A model generated the notes under the pieces. It saw nothing but the letters and a program-made list of their open reading frames with translations, searched no databases and was not told the origin of the DNA. A stretch of 64,000 bases of DNA from Pseudisothecium myosuroides (lineage: Eukaryota > Streptophyta > Bryopsida > Hypnales > Lembophyllaceae): assembly GCA_951799445.1 (NCBI GenBank), contig OX637295.1, positions 17,360,001 through 17,424,000 of the forward strand. Direction: 5' to 3'. Both the position numbers and the translations under genes were made by a program. Shown here in pieces: positions 43,271 to 55,734 of the stretch (position 1 is its first letter; the number at the start of each line of letters is the position of its first letter).

Positions 43271-44269
43271 GATTTGAATTTTTGAAGATGAAATTTTTTG
43301 AATGTTTTATCAAAGTCTCAAAGAGCATTGGTGGATTGAAATGACCTGTAATTGTAAAGGTTTTGATGTGAGGATGTTTGCATACAAGGGTGCACAGGGT
43401 TTATTTGTCATAAAACACTAAAATGCAATGTTTTGAGAATTTTGAAACATGTCAATGCTAAATGTACATTGAATTTGAATTTGAAGTCAAGTTTCGGAGG
43501 ATGAAGGCCATGTAGGCTACTTTTCCACTTCAAAAAGGTATTTAAAAATATCTTCAAGTGCTTGGAATTGGAAATTTTACACCAAAAGAGAGTTTTATCA
43601 GAGCGCAAAGTGCACATTAAATTTAGAGATCTCATTGAGAGTTGTTGTGATAATTTTTAATTTTTTCATTATAGTTTTATGCAACCAAAATAATTGTGTT
43701 TTTGAAGTTCATCCTATTTTAGAATTTTTTTTAAATTCTTATATTCAACTTCTAAGGTCAAAATCAATTTTAAGGCTGATCTTAAAAAAACACATTTTTT
43801 AATTCTTTTTGTCAATTTATATGTTATACAAATTGTAAAGGTAGATGTGTCTTGAATTTTTAATTGAAGGTCACGGATTATCTGCAATAAAAAGGAATAA
43901 ATATGATAGTGCAATTTTGGTGCAAATAGCATAGTTTTGATGCAAAACTAGTGCAAATCGAGCATGCTATGCACCTTAGGTGATATATGATGGAACCTTG
44001 TGTATTGTGTTGTGCAATTACCTATGAGTCTTTGAATGAGCTTTTGAAGAGGATTGACAACTTAAAGACTCATATATAGTTTGACTTGAAGAATTAAGTA
44101 TCTTTGAAAGTGATTTCAAAGTGCATTGAGGTGTTGAATCTCTTGTATCCATGGATATGAACCTACTGAAGCTTTCAAAAAGTTTTGCACGAGCTTAAAG
44201 AACTTTAATTGGGGGTTAAATAAAGACATAGTTTGTAATGAACACCAAGTTTTGGCACTCAACAAGTAC
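43271..44269. other. AT-rich DNA after the NLR2 LRR tail
   Basis: No gene seen. AATAAA motifs at 43886 and 43896 could serve as poly(A) signals, as in unit 1. Nearly identical to 13481-14479. Confidence 0.45.
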
Positions 44270-44273
44270 TTAA

Positions 44274-45117
44274 GGGTGATTGCAAGAAACAATTGTACTA
44301 TTTGTTGCGTTTTGCAGTTTTGAACTTTTTGTACTTTTTGTACTATGAGTCACCTTCAATACTATTGAAGGCATGGAACATAAAATTTGAATAATTAATT
44401 GGATTTCAAATTTACTATTGTGACAATATGTGATGTTCATCATTGGATGACAAAAATGGATGGAAATACTTAATTTGCCATTAAAAAACAATTGACATCG
44501 ACAAATAGAAGGTATTACAAGCCCCAGTAATACTATTGAGTCTTTCTATGCACCCTGAAGTACTATTTTGAACCACATGCTACAATTTACCCTAGATAAT
44601 GAGACTTTCATGTTTCTATTTTTGAAAATTAGGAAATGAGTTTGAAAAAATTATTTTAAAATGGCCATTATTGTCGACTAAGAGCAAAAGTAGGAAGATC
44701 AAAGTTAGAACCAAAAAAACATTTTTAATTCAACATGAATTCAACCTAATTATAGCACACTTTAGGCCAATATAAAACACATTTGGAATTTTTTTTTGGC
44801 AATCCCTCTTTTAAGAAGGTGTATTTCTATTAGAAGAGCTAGCCTACCAAATTTGATGTTGTAACTCTTCAAAAAAGGTACTCAATAGTACTAAAAACCA
44901 CCCAAACCGCATGTGTGACATATATACAAAATTTAGTTTCAACTATTAAATTATTTTTGAAAAAATTGAAATAATTCAAGTGCATTTTCTATTCCTATAG
45001 GAAGCTAGCTTTTGAATTTCATGTTCATTCAATCATTTTTGCAATACTTATGGCACAAAACAACTTCTGCCTTGAACGTGTGACGGAAAATAGTACAAGT
45101 GTTTTTTGCAATCACCC
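44274..45117. mobile_element. 844-bp TTAA-flanked inverted-repeat element, unit 2 (intact ends)
   Basis: The left end GGGTGATTGCAAGAAACAAT and the right end (reverse complement GGGTGATTGCAAAAAACACT) are flanked by TTAA at 44270-44273 and 45118-45121. No coding capacity, so non-autonomous. The TIR extends about 28 bp to a TACTATTT core. The intact right end shows that the unit 1 copy lost about 10 bp there. Confidence 0.75.
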
Positions 45118-45121
45118 TTAA

Positions 45122-45901
45122 TAATGGATGAAATATCACATTCATTGGAAAGATAAATGAAGCTTCCAAAAAGCCACGAGTTCTTTGTACATTCCCAAGG
45201 TCGGGAGCTCGGTTGTGGTTACATATTTGGAGCACATGTAGGCTATTGACTTAGTGTGGGCAATGCCATATCAAATAATATTATTTGATTAATTTTTCAA
45301 TATTTTTTCCATAAAATATTATTTTTTATTATTTTAAAAGATTATTATTTTTTATCATTTAATTCGTCATCATATTTACGCCTTCCCGTCCAATCCATCT
45401 AAATGACGTCCGTTATGTTGGAAAGATAGTATATCCGTTTTTATTCCTTGGGGGGGGACATTGTCCATTGAACATCTAATTTGTCAAGTGATTCATAGGC
45501 CTGTCTGTCCATTATTTGCTAGGTAGATTAGAATTTGTAGGATGTTGTAAGGTAAATTAGGTGAATCCATGGATATGAATGTCGTACAAAAAATGATTTG
45601 CTAGTAGCGTTAGTTTTTTGAGCAAAATTTTGCACTTGTGAGAGGGTTTGAGCCTGTCCGCCTCCCTCCCTCCAGATTTTCTCCAATGATATAAAGGCTT
45701 CTGTTGCCACTTGTCCAAAAAAAACATTGTTTGCTTGTTTAATAGTTGTAGTCGACAATATAAAATGATAGATCTTGAAAAGAAAATGTGATGACAAATT
45801 TGCTAATTAAGCTAAACTTCTTAGCATCTTCGGCCCTAATAATATGGACATGATTGGTTGCATTAGGCTCTCCTATACTTGGTCAATCATTGTCAGGTCC
45901 T
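45122..45901. other. AT-rich intergenic DNA, unit 2
   Basis: No gene seen; matches 15325-16099, with an extra 'ccttaataat' at its left edge. Confidence 0.4.
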
Positions 45902-48376
45902 TGTAGTGGGCCTTATTGAGGCACTCTGAAATCACTATCTCTGAGAATCTCACCATCCTCATCTACAGTGTCATCAATGGATTTGTCATCGTTGGACGTA
46001 GAACTAGCAGTCTCGCACTCCCTTCCGATTCATTGTTTTGACGATTTTGAGGGCAAGGTTTAAGAAAAGAGATTGTTTTTAGAGAGCATTGGCCTATTGT
46101 GTCCATATTACCATCCGTGCTTGGTCCTCCTATATTAACTTCTTTGACGATTTCAACGAATGGTTGGGGTGTTCAGTTGTTGCATCCTTTCAAATTTGCC
46201 TTTTGCGTTTTTGCTTAATTGAACCTCCATTAGGGTTAGCATGTTCTTGTGGACATTTAAATCTATTTGTAGAATGTGCACCATACCTTGCAAGGAATCA
46301 GTTTGAGGTGCTGCATAGTGACATATTCATCGGAAGGACTAATGATGCTAATCATGTACCTATTGCTGGACCTACTTCATGGAAGTACACTTTAGAAGAA
46401 GATGGCCTTGATGACCCCTTGGATAGATAGGGTACATAAGACTGGCAATTGTCGATGAAGTTCATTCATGACTGGATGTGAATGTTCAATTCCCAATTCA
46501 CCACGGACCTTGCTGGAAGAGGGTCTTTTTTTACGAGTCTCCTTCAAATTAAGATGGTTCTTTTGTTGCAACCACTTCATCTTCATTCCCTATTTTTGCA
46601 TCCCTTTCAACCTCTTTTCTTATAGTAGCCACTTGTTCTGCACTCTCAGTTGTATCTGGTGCTACAACGTGGTCATGCTCATTTCCAACTAGCCCAATAT
46701 TAATTACATTTGGCATTGTTGAAGCACCTCCTTTGTCTCCATTGTTGTCATTGTAGGAATTATGCACGTTAGAGAAGGCATTCATGTTCTCGTGTCTTGC
46801 TCCCCTTTGCCCAATACTACCAAATGAACCATCTGAGTCATTTGAATTGTTGTCGTCGGGGTCAGAGAATATAGACCATTGGTTCAAACCATCAGATTCC
46901 TTAGTCATAGATCCTTTTGACAATATGTTATCGACATACTAATTCATTGGGTTTGCGCTTGCCCAATCTCTAAAAGTCTTTGAATTGGTATAAATGTAAA
47001 CCAAAACTTCTGCACGCTCTAACATTAATCTGTTGCGAAATTTGTCGTAGACAAATGAGTATATGCTCTAGTTGCATACACACAACAATATGGAATAGAT
47101 TCATGCAACAATCCGTCTTGCTATCAATGAAAGAGTACAAGTGCCAACCCCTAAAAGGTCTTACTATTCATGGGTCTCCAAATTTAGTGCATCCGCAAGA
47201 GCCCTCTAAATATTCTTTGAGGATACCAAAAGGCTTGGTGCTCTGACAATGCAAATGCATATGCTTGGTCCTCCATCGCTAGTTTTTGCAACACTTTTAG
47301 TACGACATCTTTTGCTTCAAGATTGTCCATTATGGCCTCTTCCTCAAGTAAAAAAGAATTCAAAAGAACACCTACATAGTGTAAATTTGTGGCTAACATA
47401 TTCCAACGAGTGTAAAATGCACAAATAATATGGCTTTCATACTCATGTTGAAGTAAGAATGGTGGGTCCCTTCAAAATATAATGAACTTTTCCACATTTT
47501 TCACCACTAGCCATGCCTTGCCCATGCATGAGCGCTATCCATCAAACTCGCGGAGAGTGAACAACATGGGCTCCACCATGTGCACAAAGTCTAGACATGT
47601 GCTTCAAATTCATCTCTTCGCACTTGCTTTCTAGTAACAAAAAAAGTTGTAGCTAAAATAATTAAACAATCCCAAGTAGGATTGGTAGACTCTTTTGTAG
47701 TATAGTGTAGTAGGGTTGGTTCATTGGAAATTTGTTTGTAGGTAGACAATGAACTTTGTGAGTCACTATTATAAAATTTATAACAATAAGTAATACATAG
47801 GTAATCACCTATAACACTTATTACAAGACATTCATATACTTTTAACTATTGCAATTTGTTATCAACAATCTTTACTAAATAATCTCTTGAACATCAGACA
47901 ATATAAAATCTTCAACTGGTAAGGGTCACGTCCCTCTCTGTGACTGCCACTATCATTGTCAATTTTCCTTAACTTATACTCTAAAGTTTGAGATCTCAAT
48001 AGATAATGCCTTATGCTCTTGAAGCTAATTAGTTGTCAACTATCACTACAAGAAATTGGGGGTATAAATGACTACAATAAATGACTTCAAATTGACTTCC
48101 AGCAATCATTTCGGACAAAAATGACAGATAAATGACTCAGGGCCTCTGCTGTCATTTCGGACAAGTCGTTTTTAAATGACTGTAGTGCTTACTATCACCA
48201 TTCGTTTTTTCTTTAGATGGACGTTGGATGAAAAGTTTGACGTGGATGTCCACGTCAGTAGTCATTTGTGAGTCATTTTGTAGTTGAGTTGAGGACCATT
48301 TCAGATCTACTTTTTTCAAGATATTTGAATTTCAAATCTCCCTTTCTTCTAGATTTTAGAATTTCAAATCTACCTT

Positions 48377-48682
48377 CACTAGAAGAAAACTACGTTGTAC
48401 TTGTCAAAAATTGCGTTGTGCTCAACAAAAAGTATGGAATTGGTTTTGTTGAGTTCTCCCTTCGTAACACAAAATTTTGCATTTTAACACAAAATTCTGC
48501 GTTTTACTTGTCAAATTCTATGTTGAAACGTTGGAATGTAGAATTTTGCGTTACAAAGGGAAAACTCAACAAAATCAATTCCATACTTTTTGTTGAGTAC
48601 AACGCAGTTTCAATCACACAAAACGCAAATTTGACAAGTAAAACGCAGTTTTTGACAAATAAAATGCAGTTTTCTTCTAGTG
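48377..48682. mobile_element. Nested 306-bp CACTA-like MITE, unit 2
   Basis: Same element and same CTT duplication as in unit 1 (48374-48376 and 48683-48685), with identical length and hairpin structure. Point differences are concentrated near 48610-48630. Confidence 0.88.
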
Positions 48683-49062
48683 CTTTTTTTAAGATTTCAA
48701 ATTTCTAGATCTACCTTACTCCTAGATTTCGAAAATTCAAATGTCAGTGTTTAATAGATTTCAATGGTTAAAGAAACCTTACAATTTCATAGATTTTAAA
48801 TATTTTTTGATTTCTATAGATTACAGAAATCTACAAATTGTAGAAATCTTAGAATTAAATCAAAAAAATTCATTGTATAAGACTACAACAACTTATAAGT
48901 CTTATATATCCAACCTAGGGGTACTCTTTAATATTGTAATTGATATGGGACAATTGATTTAAGACAAATGGGAATGAATTTTAAAGCAACTAGGAAACAA
49001 CTAGAAAACAACTAAGAAACAACTAGTATACAACTTAAAAGCGACTAGGAAACAACTAGTTT

Positions 49063-49224
49063 CACTATTTAGAAAATTTAGTTTTTTTGTTGATTTGGTT
49101 GCATTGATTTGATTCACTTTTCTATTGATTTCTATCCAAATCAACAAATTACTCTCCAAATCAACAAGATAGTGAATCAAATCTATGCAGCCAAATCAAC
49201 AAAAAAACTAATTTTCTAGTAGTG
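49063..49224. mobile_element. 162-bp CACTA-ended inverted repeat, unit 2
   Basis: Counterpart of 19227-19388. Here the right end in reverse complement is CACTACTAGAAAATTAGTTT, closer to a canonical CACTA terminus. No clear target duplication. Confidence 0.6.
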
Positions 49225-50722
49225 TAGGAAATGATTCACTCTTAAACCAAGGACACGTCAGCGCAACAAAATCTGCGTAGGCAACGTCAAATCCCTTCAA
49301 AGGTGCCTCTAGTAAAAAAGAAGTCATTTACAAGTCGTAGAAAATGATTGTGACCTCTACAGCAAGAAAACAAACGAAACCTCAATGAAAACACACACAG
49401 AAAGTCTAATTTTCATCGCATCTTCATCCCCCAGTCGCAACCGCGATTAGTAAATGAATAAAGCACCGTCAAAAAAAGCTCGCCTGTGCAATTACAGAAG
49501 TGTAGTCGCGCTGCAGTCATTCCGGACAAGTCTGCAGTCATTTATACCCCCATTTTCTTATAATGTATTAGTCATTTTGCAACTTCTCATGTAATTTTTT
49601 ATAAGTTACAAAACTATAGTAAGTACCTATTGACACTTACAAATCCCTAGTAATAATTAAAAAAGTTGAGCTTCAAAGACTATTTCTATTTTTGAATCTT
49701 ATATCAAGTCTTAAATATTCTTAAAGTTTCTTTACTAATATAAATATTAGTCAAAAGACTATTATTATCAAACTATAAGCATTATTTTAATTCAACTTTA
49801 TCTTCTCTTTATAATTCATAATCAAAACCAATGGTCCAACTAAAATTTCATACTACAAATGCTTTGGCCTTTGTTATTGCTTTAGTCAATTTACTCACAA
49901 ACTCATTCCACTCACAATTCATGATAGTCATCTCCATTGCTTTTCTCACCTCTACCAACCACTAAATCATCAGAAACATGGTCGCAAAGTGTATCTCAAT
50001 TAAATTATTCAAAATCAAATTCAACAAATGTTGGTAGAAATGGCAAGTGGCTTGTGATGTATGTAAATGAATTTAACTATCATCTTTGTACATTTCACCA
50101 TCTTTTTTATTTAGTCTTCTTTACCTCAATCCTCTAATAAAAGATCAAGTGCATGCGTGGATCAACTTTAGAAATATAGGTGTAGAAAGCGAACAATTAT
50201 CAAATTACTAGCTACATGCATATTGGTTGCATTGTCAATACAAACTTGTCCCACATTTTACCCCTCAATTGCGTCAATGTATTCAAAATATAGCCGGGTT
50301 GGCACATATTTGGTGTCTTTGTACTTCCTCAAAGTCATAGTATCAATGGACCCAAAAAATATCTCTCCACTTCTACATGCCAACATGACATTCATCAAAG
50401 ACCCATGTGTCACACTGTCCCATTTGGCTGAACATATTGTCACACCATACTTGTAGATTGGTCTCTTTGTCTTCTTAGATACCATTGTAGCCACTTCCTC
50501 CCTTGCAAATTTTAACAACTTCATGGGTATCCATGGTATGTAGGAGGTTTATAAATATCTCTAGATTCAAATGTATGATTTTACTACATCCAAGAAAGCA
50601 AGGGGCCTCATGACATTGAATGATATATTCGCTTTGTAAAAAAATGTAACCCACTTCTTGTCCAATAATTGCTTCTTTGAAGTATTCATTTCTTCTCAGT
50701 TGTACATATCATTGTCATTAGG

Positions 50723-51180
50723 GTTGTCCCTGTCATGTTAGGATGTTTGTTGGACCAACGGTACGTCGGGACCAACCGAGCGTGCGTCAAGATCCAATGT
50801 TCTTTTTGGGTGACGTTAATTATGACGTGTCGTAACCAGGGCTTTTTTTCATTTTTTATGAAGTGCCAAAGTGGCGATATAAAATGTTATAGTAGTCCTC
50901 CAAATTTTAGTATTCATCCACATATTGGATAGAAAATATCCAATTAGCACATATCACATGTCTATAATTCTGTTTTCATTCACAATCTGGCAATTTCATC
51001 CAAGATTTTATTTTAATTTGAAGTTTTCCAGGCGAAAAAATTTACAATTTTTTGCCACTATTTAGCCAAATTTTTTTTTCTAGTGCAATCTGACACTAGA
51101 AAGCCAAAAAAAAAAGCCCTGGTCATAACGTTGACGGACATCCCGACGGGAAAAGCCAGCGTCATGTCTAAATGGACAAC
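50723..51180. mobile_element. Imperfect inverted-repeat element, unit 2
   Basis: GTTGTCC...GGACAAC ends. The arms cgtcgggac...gtaaccagggctttttt and (reverse complement of the right arm) cgtcgggatgtccgtcaacg...gaccagggctttttt pair better than in unit 1, supporting a real foldback structure. Confidence 0.45.
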
Positions 51181-51687
51181 TTTGATTGCTGCATTGACCA
51201 AGTGGGGGTCAAATTAATTCATGGCGCCTCCGAAGACCATAGGTGAGGGCTTTGTGATAGGATCTCATCCAATTATTTCATCCGACATTCACGATGAAAA
51301 CCAAAACCGCAACAAATGAGCACTCTTCCTCAATGTGACCTAGACAATTAATTGCAATTTGAAGTTGCTAGTACATGTTGTTAAGATGCATTGGAAATTG
51401 ATTTTCATTTACCAACCAGCCAACAAAACTGGCAGTCTAATAATAGAGTCCATGCTAAGAAGCTGGTGACACTTTCAGGCACACAGCTTGCGCTGAACGT
51501 AGAAAGATCAAGATAGCTTATAAAACCATGCAAACACCGCATAGTTGTGAATTAAAAAACTTCACAGGCTAAGGAAGAAGAAATCACAAGTCCTTCTATG
51601 TATACATAATCTACAAAAAGTATATGGACATACAACATTGATAAGAAACATAACATTAGGAATACAAGGATGCTGTTGCATTCAGAT
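51181..51687. other. Intergenic DNA, unit 2
   Basis: No gene or clear repeat beyond the match to 21348-21854. Confidence 0.35.
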
Positions 51688-51846
51688 TTATGACAAAGGA
51701 CACATCGTGCTCAAGCCAGTGGCCTTCACGATGGGGTCAAAGACCTTGGCCCACTGGTCCACGCTCCAGCTCTCATGAGCTCCAGCCACTGCAACTCCAT
51801 TGACGAGATAGGTTGGCATGCCGACCTCTCCTGTGGAGCATCCATA
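51688..51846 (-). CDS. Terminal exon of a thioredoxin-fold protein (intact frame)
   Basis: After an AG acceptor the minus strand encodes about 52 residues: YGCSTGEVGMPTYLVNG, then AVAGAHESWSVDQWAKVFDP, ending STMCPLS and a stop. The GxPTYxVNG segment resembles the cis-Pro region of DsbA/thioredoxin-fold proteins, and the W..VxDP helix is typical of the C-terminus of a plant thioredoxin-like family. The frame is open, unlike the unit 1 twin, which has a TGA at the first Trp. No other exons were found within about 1.4 kb, so it may be a captured or stranded exon. Family call moderate; function not inferred. Confidence 0.45.
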   Translation of the reverse strand, partial: YGCSTGEVGMPTYLVNGVAVAGAHESWSVDQWAKVFDPIVKATGLSTMCPLS

Positions 51847-53255
51847 CTGAACAATCCACACGCAATCCCAACACGAAGTCAGAAGGGAAATCAATGAGAG
51901 CAGTAAATCAGAATTTTGGCATTTTCAAAACGATTATAGCACTTTTCAGCAATGAGGAGTATGCCAACTTTTTCCATTCTGAAATGGAATCCAAATTCTA
52001 GAGAGAGTAAAAATAGAATTGGAGATGCTCTCTACAAATGAGAAAATGAATTAGTACAAATCCTGCTTAATTTATTCTCACTAATATCAAGTCAGAAGGG
52101 GAATCAGAATTTATTTGGTTGTATTGATTTCATTGTCGGAGACACTGGAGTGTGTTTTTTGTAGGAGAGAATTCGGCAGAGGATGGGTGAGACATCTGAG
52201 GAGGAACTTGTGGCATTCCATTCTTTGTCAGTGAGTGGATCAGAGTGTGTTTCTGGGTGAAAATTCTGTGAGGGCTTGGAGGAAAAATGCTTGCATTCTC
52301 TCCGGCATACTTTTAATGAAGGAAGGTATGGAGTTGCTCAAGAGATGTTGTATTGTCTTCCACATTGATTTTTGCCGTACTCTAATTTACTTTGAATTCT
52401 TACCAATTTCAAATGCTAACTCATTTGACCAAATCACATTGCACCAATCCTCAAATTAAATTCCAAATTCCATGAGCTTAAGCAAATGCAAGCCTATCTT
52501 TTTAATGCTTGTCATTAAGATAAGGCTTTTTTTATTGTTAAATGCAATTTCAAAAGCCCATCTCAAATAGAGATGACTGTATTGTGGTATGATATACATA
52601 ATTCAAGTGACTTGATATTTCTGACAATGGTTGTCTTCTATTGTTTGTAACAAAAAGCAACAACATCCTAACACCGCAATCAAACATGTTTCAATGCCTA
52701 CCACATTGACTTTTCAAGGCCTCTACATAGACCTTCCAAATTGTCAAAACTATGAAAATAATCAAGCATGGAACATTCAAGACCACTCCAATTAATGTCC
52801 TTGCATTTCATGCTGCTCTTATGCATCCCCACAACACGACTCTTCTCTTCAATACCCAACAATCATTCTACATGTCATGGTGTACAATCTAACTTCTCAA
52901 GAGTTCGTCAATTGATCTTGTGACAACCAAAAGAGTAGTCAAAGTCTTGGAAGTTCAAAAACAACAATTGTCTTCTATACAAGCTAATTTCTCATAATTT
53001 TGCTCACTACACTGCAATGACATTGGATGTTGCACTCTCTGAACCTTTAAGCACTATGAAATGCAATGAACAATTGCTATAGAAGTGCCACAAGTAGCTC
53101 AAGAAGCTAAACAATCAAAGATCCATTTTTTAAACTTGGGACAACACATTTTACTAAAGCTAATCATATTCTGTAATTAGTGAAATTTTTCCATGATAGA
53201 TTGGTGAGGATTAATGACCACTTGACGGCTTGACAAAGTGCAAGTCAGTAGTTTG
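51847..53255. other. Intergenic DNA before P450 copy 3
   Basis: No gene supported; almost identical to 22014-23420. Confidence 0.4.
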
Positions 53256-53268
53256 GTGGGAAGGCGGC

Positions 53269-55080
53269 TCAACTCGAGGGAGCTAGAGTCAGCTGAACAA
53301 GGTCCCACCGTAAAAATTCAAATTCTTTTTGGACCCTACTATACAATACAATACACTGAGTCCATGAATTATCTACCAAGGTTATCTTCACATGTAAACC
53401 ATTATCGAGCAACAAGATCGACATTTGGCGGTATTTGACAACACCAGTGCCTGGCTCCAACTGGAACTTGAAGAACCGGCATAGAACGGCAAGACACATT
53501 CGCAGCTGCAGCATGGCCGAGTCCTTTCCAAGGCAAATCCGAGAATCCTGCATTGTCATGTCCACCACAAGGCTGTCAAAAGTGAGGAACTCCGAGAATC
53601 GCAAAATTCGTTGCTTGAAGTCCTCGTCTTCCCCACTTCGGGTCTCATCGGGCTCAGATTTGTTGTCGGCGATATTCACAGCTTGTGGCTTGGTGTCTAG
53701 AGCCAGAAGCTCCTGGAAAATTTGGTCATCAAAGAAAGTGACGGCAATGGTGTCTCTTCCGGCCAATACAAAATTCAGGAGAATATCACGAAAGTACTTG
53801 TCGGTGAACTGCTGCTCTCCTTCTTCGTTCAAGAGCATGAACCGGGTGAAGAGGTTGCTTTTCCCCTGCATGATGGGTTGCATGTCAGCATGAGAATGAT
53901 GGAGACTTTGGAACGGGGCAGTGCGGGTGCACGTGCTCCTAGTTTGGGGCTGTGTAGGGCTGTGTAGGCCTCGGAAATTCCATGGCCAATCACAACCCTT
54001 GCACATCCAGGCGCAGTTTATGGAATAGTGCCTGAGCTACAATATTTTGAATTCAATTGTGAATTTCGTTAATTGGCATGATTGTTGACACCACAAATTG
54101 TGACGCCACAAAGCTCCATAAACTACGACTGGTACAGATTTACGTTTCAGACTGCACCCCGAAAAGTGCCAAAGTTGTGGAATTCCGTCAAATTTAACAG
54201 AATTGGCAATGTCATTGTGTCTGGATTTTCTGGATTTCTCATTGAAGTATTGAAGATTCATTGCCACCTTCTATCTTCAGATCTTTGCAAGTCTTTGGGT
54301 TCAACAAAAACCTCATATCACATTATTTGGGAAGACTCTGAAAGGGCAAATCTTGGAGGAAATTTAATGTGCACTTACCGAAATATAAAAGATCCTCTTT
54401 CTTAAGCCCTCTTGTGCTCGCAGTCAGCTCCGCTTTTCTGGCCTTGATGACACTGTAAATGAATTCGTCCATCCCCTTCGCGCTGGCCACCACAGCAGCC
54501 TCGTTGCCCACGTTGAAAGCTCGCTGCAGCTTCAAAAAGGGATTAAAAACCTACTGGTAGTGAACCTCATTTGTGAAATCAAACGCCAAGTTGAACGGCA
54601 AGGCGAACGGCAAGTTGGGCAGCCCCGGATTCCGGATGCCAATCTCGTACCGAAACCCAGTTTTGAAGGTAGAATCCAACGTAAACCTCATGAACAAGTC
54701 CTGTAATGACAACGTGCATTGCAATCAACACATGCTGGCACAAGTCTTCCAACTCCGAGTAGAAAACCGTGTTGAGAGAAACAAGTTATGGGTGACAAAC
54801 GTGATATTTTCTGTGACGTGAAAACGTCAAATTCAACGCAAACTCCATCGAGAGGCTGACCTGCATGTCTAGTGGTTGCTGCGTCATAAAAGCGTTGGTG
54901 ATGAGAAATGCAGCTTTCACGGAGTAATCTCGAAAGACCACAGTGCTGAAATCTCGAAGCTTTTGGGAAGCAAATTCCAAGCTCGCAACCTTGCGCTGCT
55001 GCTTCCAGCTCTCCCCATCAACGTTGAAAATGCCATCTCCCAGAAATATCTCAAGATTTTCGTGAAACATTTTCCCCTGA
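53269..55080 (-). pseudogene. CYP704-like P450 pseudogene, copy 3, internally deleted
   Basis: Near-identical twin of copy 2, with the same 36-bp and 666-bp deletions. The 245-codon fused frame (53269-54006) keeps LAGRDTIAVT and DSRICLGKD. GESWKQQRKVASLEF is at 55020-54975. In the middle exon an extra base near 54560 (ctggtagtgaacctc for ctggtactgacctc) breaks a frame still open in copy 2. Sharing both deletions makes copies 2 and 3 sisters relative to copy 1. Confidence 0.8.
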
Positions 55081-55449
55081 CTCAATTAGCACCAATTCGA
55101 AAACTTGCCATCACGTCTCTAAGCACTCAGGCTAATGAAAGACTATAAATTTACAGTGTGAAGCAAATGATACTTTCGCTAATTACGTACTCAGGGAAAT
55201 CAGAGACTTTGAGTACCGTGATTTTTATTTGGTCATATGTTTGGTTCTTATGGAGCTAGAACCAACTGATGGACTAGAATAGTTCCCTTAGGAACAACAA
55301 TTGGACTACCTAGGTTTTTGCTTCAATGACCACCTATTATACATCTTTTTTGCTGAAAAATGAGTTGACTTAAATATGTGTGAATTTTTTTCTAATTTGC
55401 CGTTCTATTGGAATTTTTTTGGTAAAATTGATTGGTCTAAATTTGTGCA

Positions 55450-55734
55450 ATGATCAAAGGAACCACATTGGGTATACTTACCTTATTAGAGAAAGCAACA
55501 TATGATTGTGAGATCTCTCCAAAATCCCTAGGTCCAAGTCTTTTCTTCAAGCTTTCTACTCTCAACCACAATTATATTCTTTTTGGTGATCTCCATAAGC
55601 ATTTCTTAGATAATGGAGCTAATGATAGCATTATAAAAATTTTGCCAAATTTCAATTCAAGAAACAAGATGCAGAAGGCTTATGATTTATTAGCATACGT
55701 GAAGAACCCAAAACATAGACAAGCCTATTCTTAA
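55450..55734 (+). CDS. Unrecognised 94-aa reading frame, copy 3
   Basis: Third copy of the MIKGTTLGILTLLEK frame, intact, ending HRQAYS. No domain recognised. It lies between a dispersed repeat and AT-rich DNA, as before. Confidence 0.25.
   Translation: MIKGTTLGILTLLEKATYDCEISPKSLGPSLFFKLSTLNHNYILFGDLHKHFLDNGANDSIIKILPNFNSRNKMQKAYDLLAYVKNPKHRQAYS

Larger units (their letters stand above)
48044..49565. mobile_element. Non-autonomous CACTA transposon, unit 2
   Basis: Same insertion as 18242-19728 with the same TAT duplication (48041-48043 and 49566-49568). The right terminus has decayed from CACTAT to CATTAT. It is 1522 bp, longer than its twin by small indels (for example an extra 'aactagaaaacaactaagaaac' tract near 49000). 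CATTTCGGACAA subterminal repeats are present. Confidence 0.9.
45902..50715 (-). pseudogene. hAT-type (DUF659) transposase pseudogene, unit 2
   Basis: Duplicate of the 16100-20880 remnant. DUF659 piece at 50258-50524 (KYGVTICSAKWDSV), followed by the shifted-frame VCIDNATNMH region near 50215-50245. CACTA interruption at 48044-49565. C-terminal pieces at 47184-47420 (NMLATNLHYVGVLLNSF) and near 47040 (YSFVYDKFRNRLMLERAE). Acidic tail at 46549-46923 and below. The main frame breaks are shared with unit 1, so it was already dead before the tandem duplication. No intact termini found. Confidence 0.8.
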
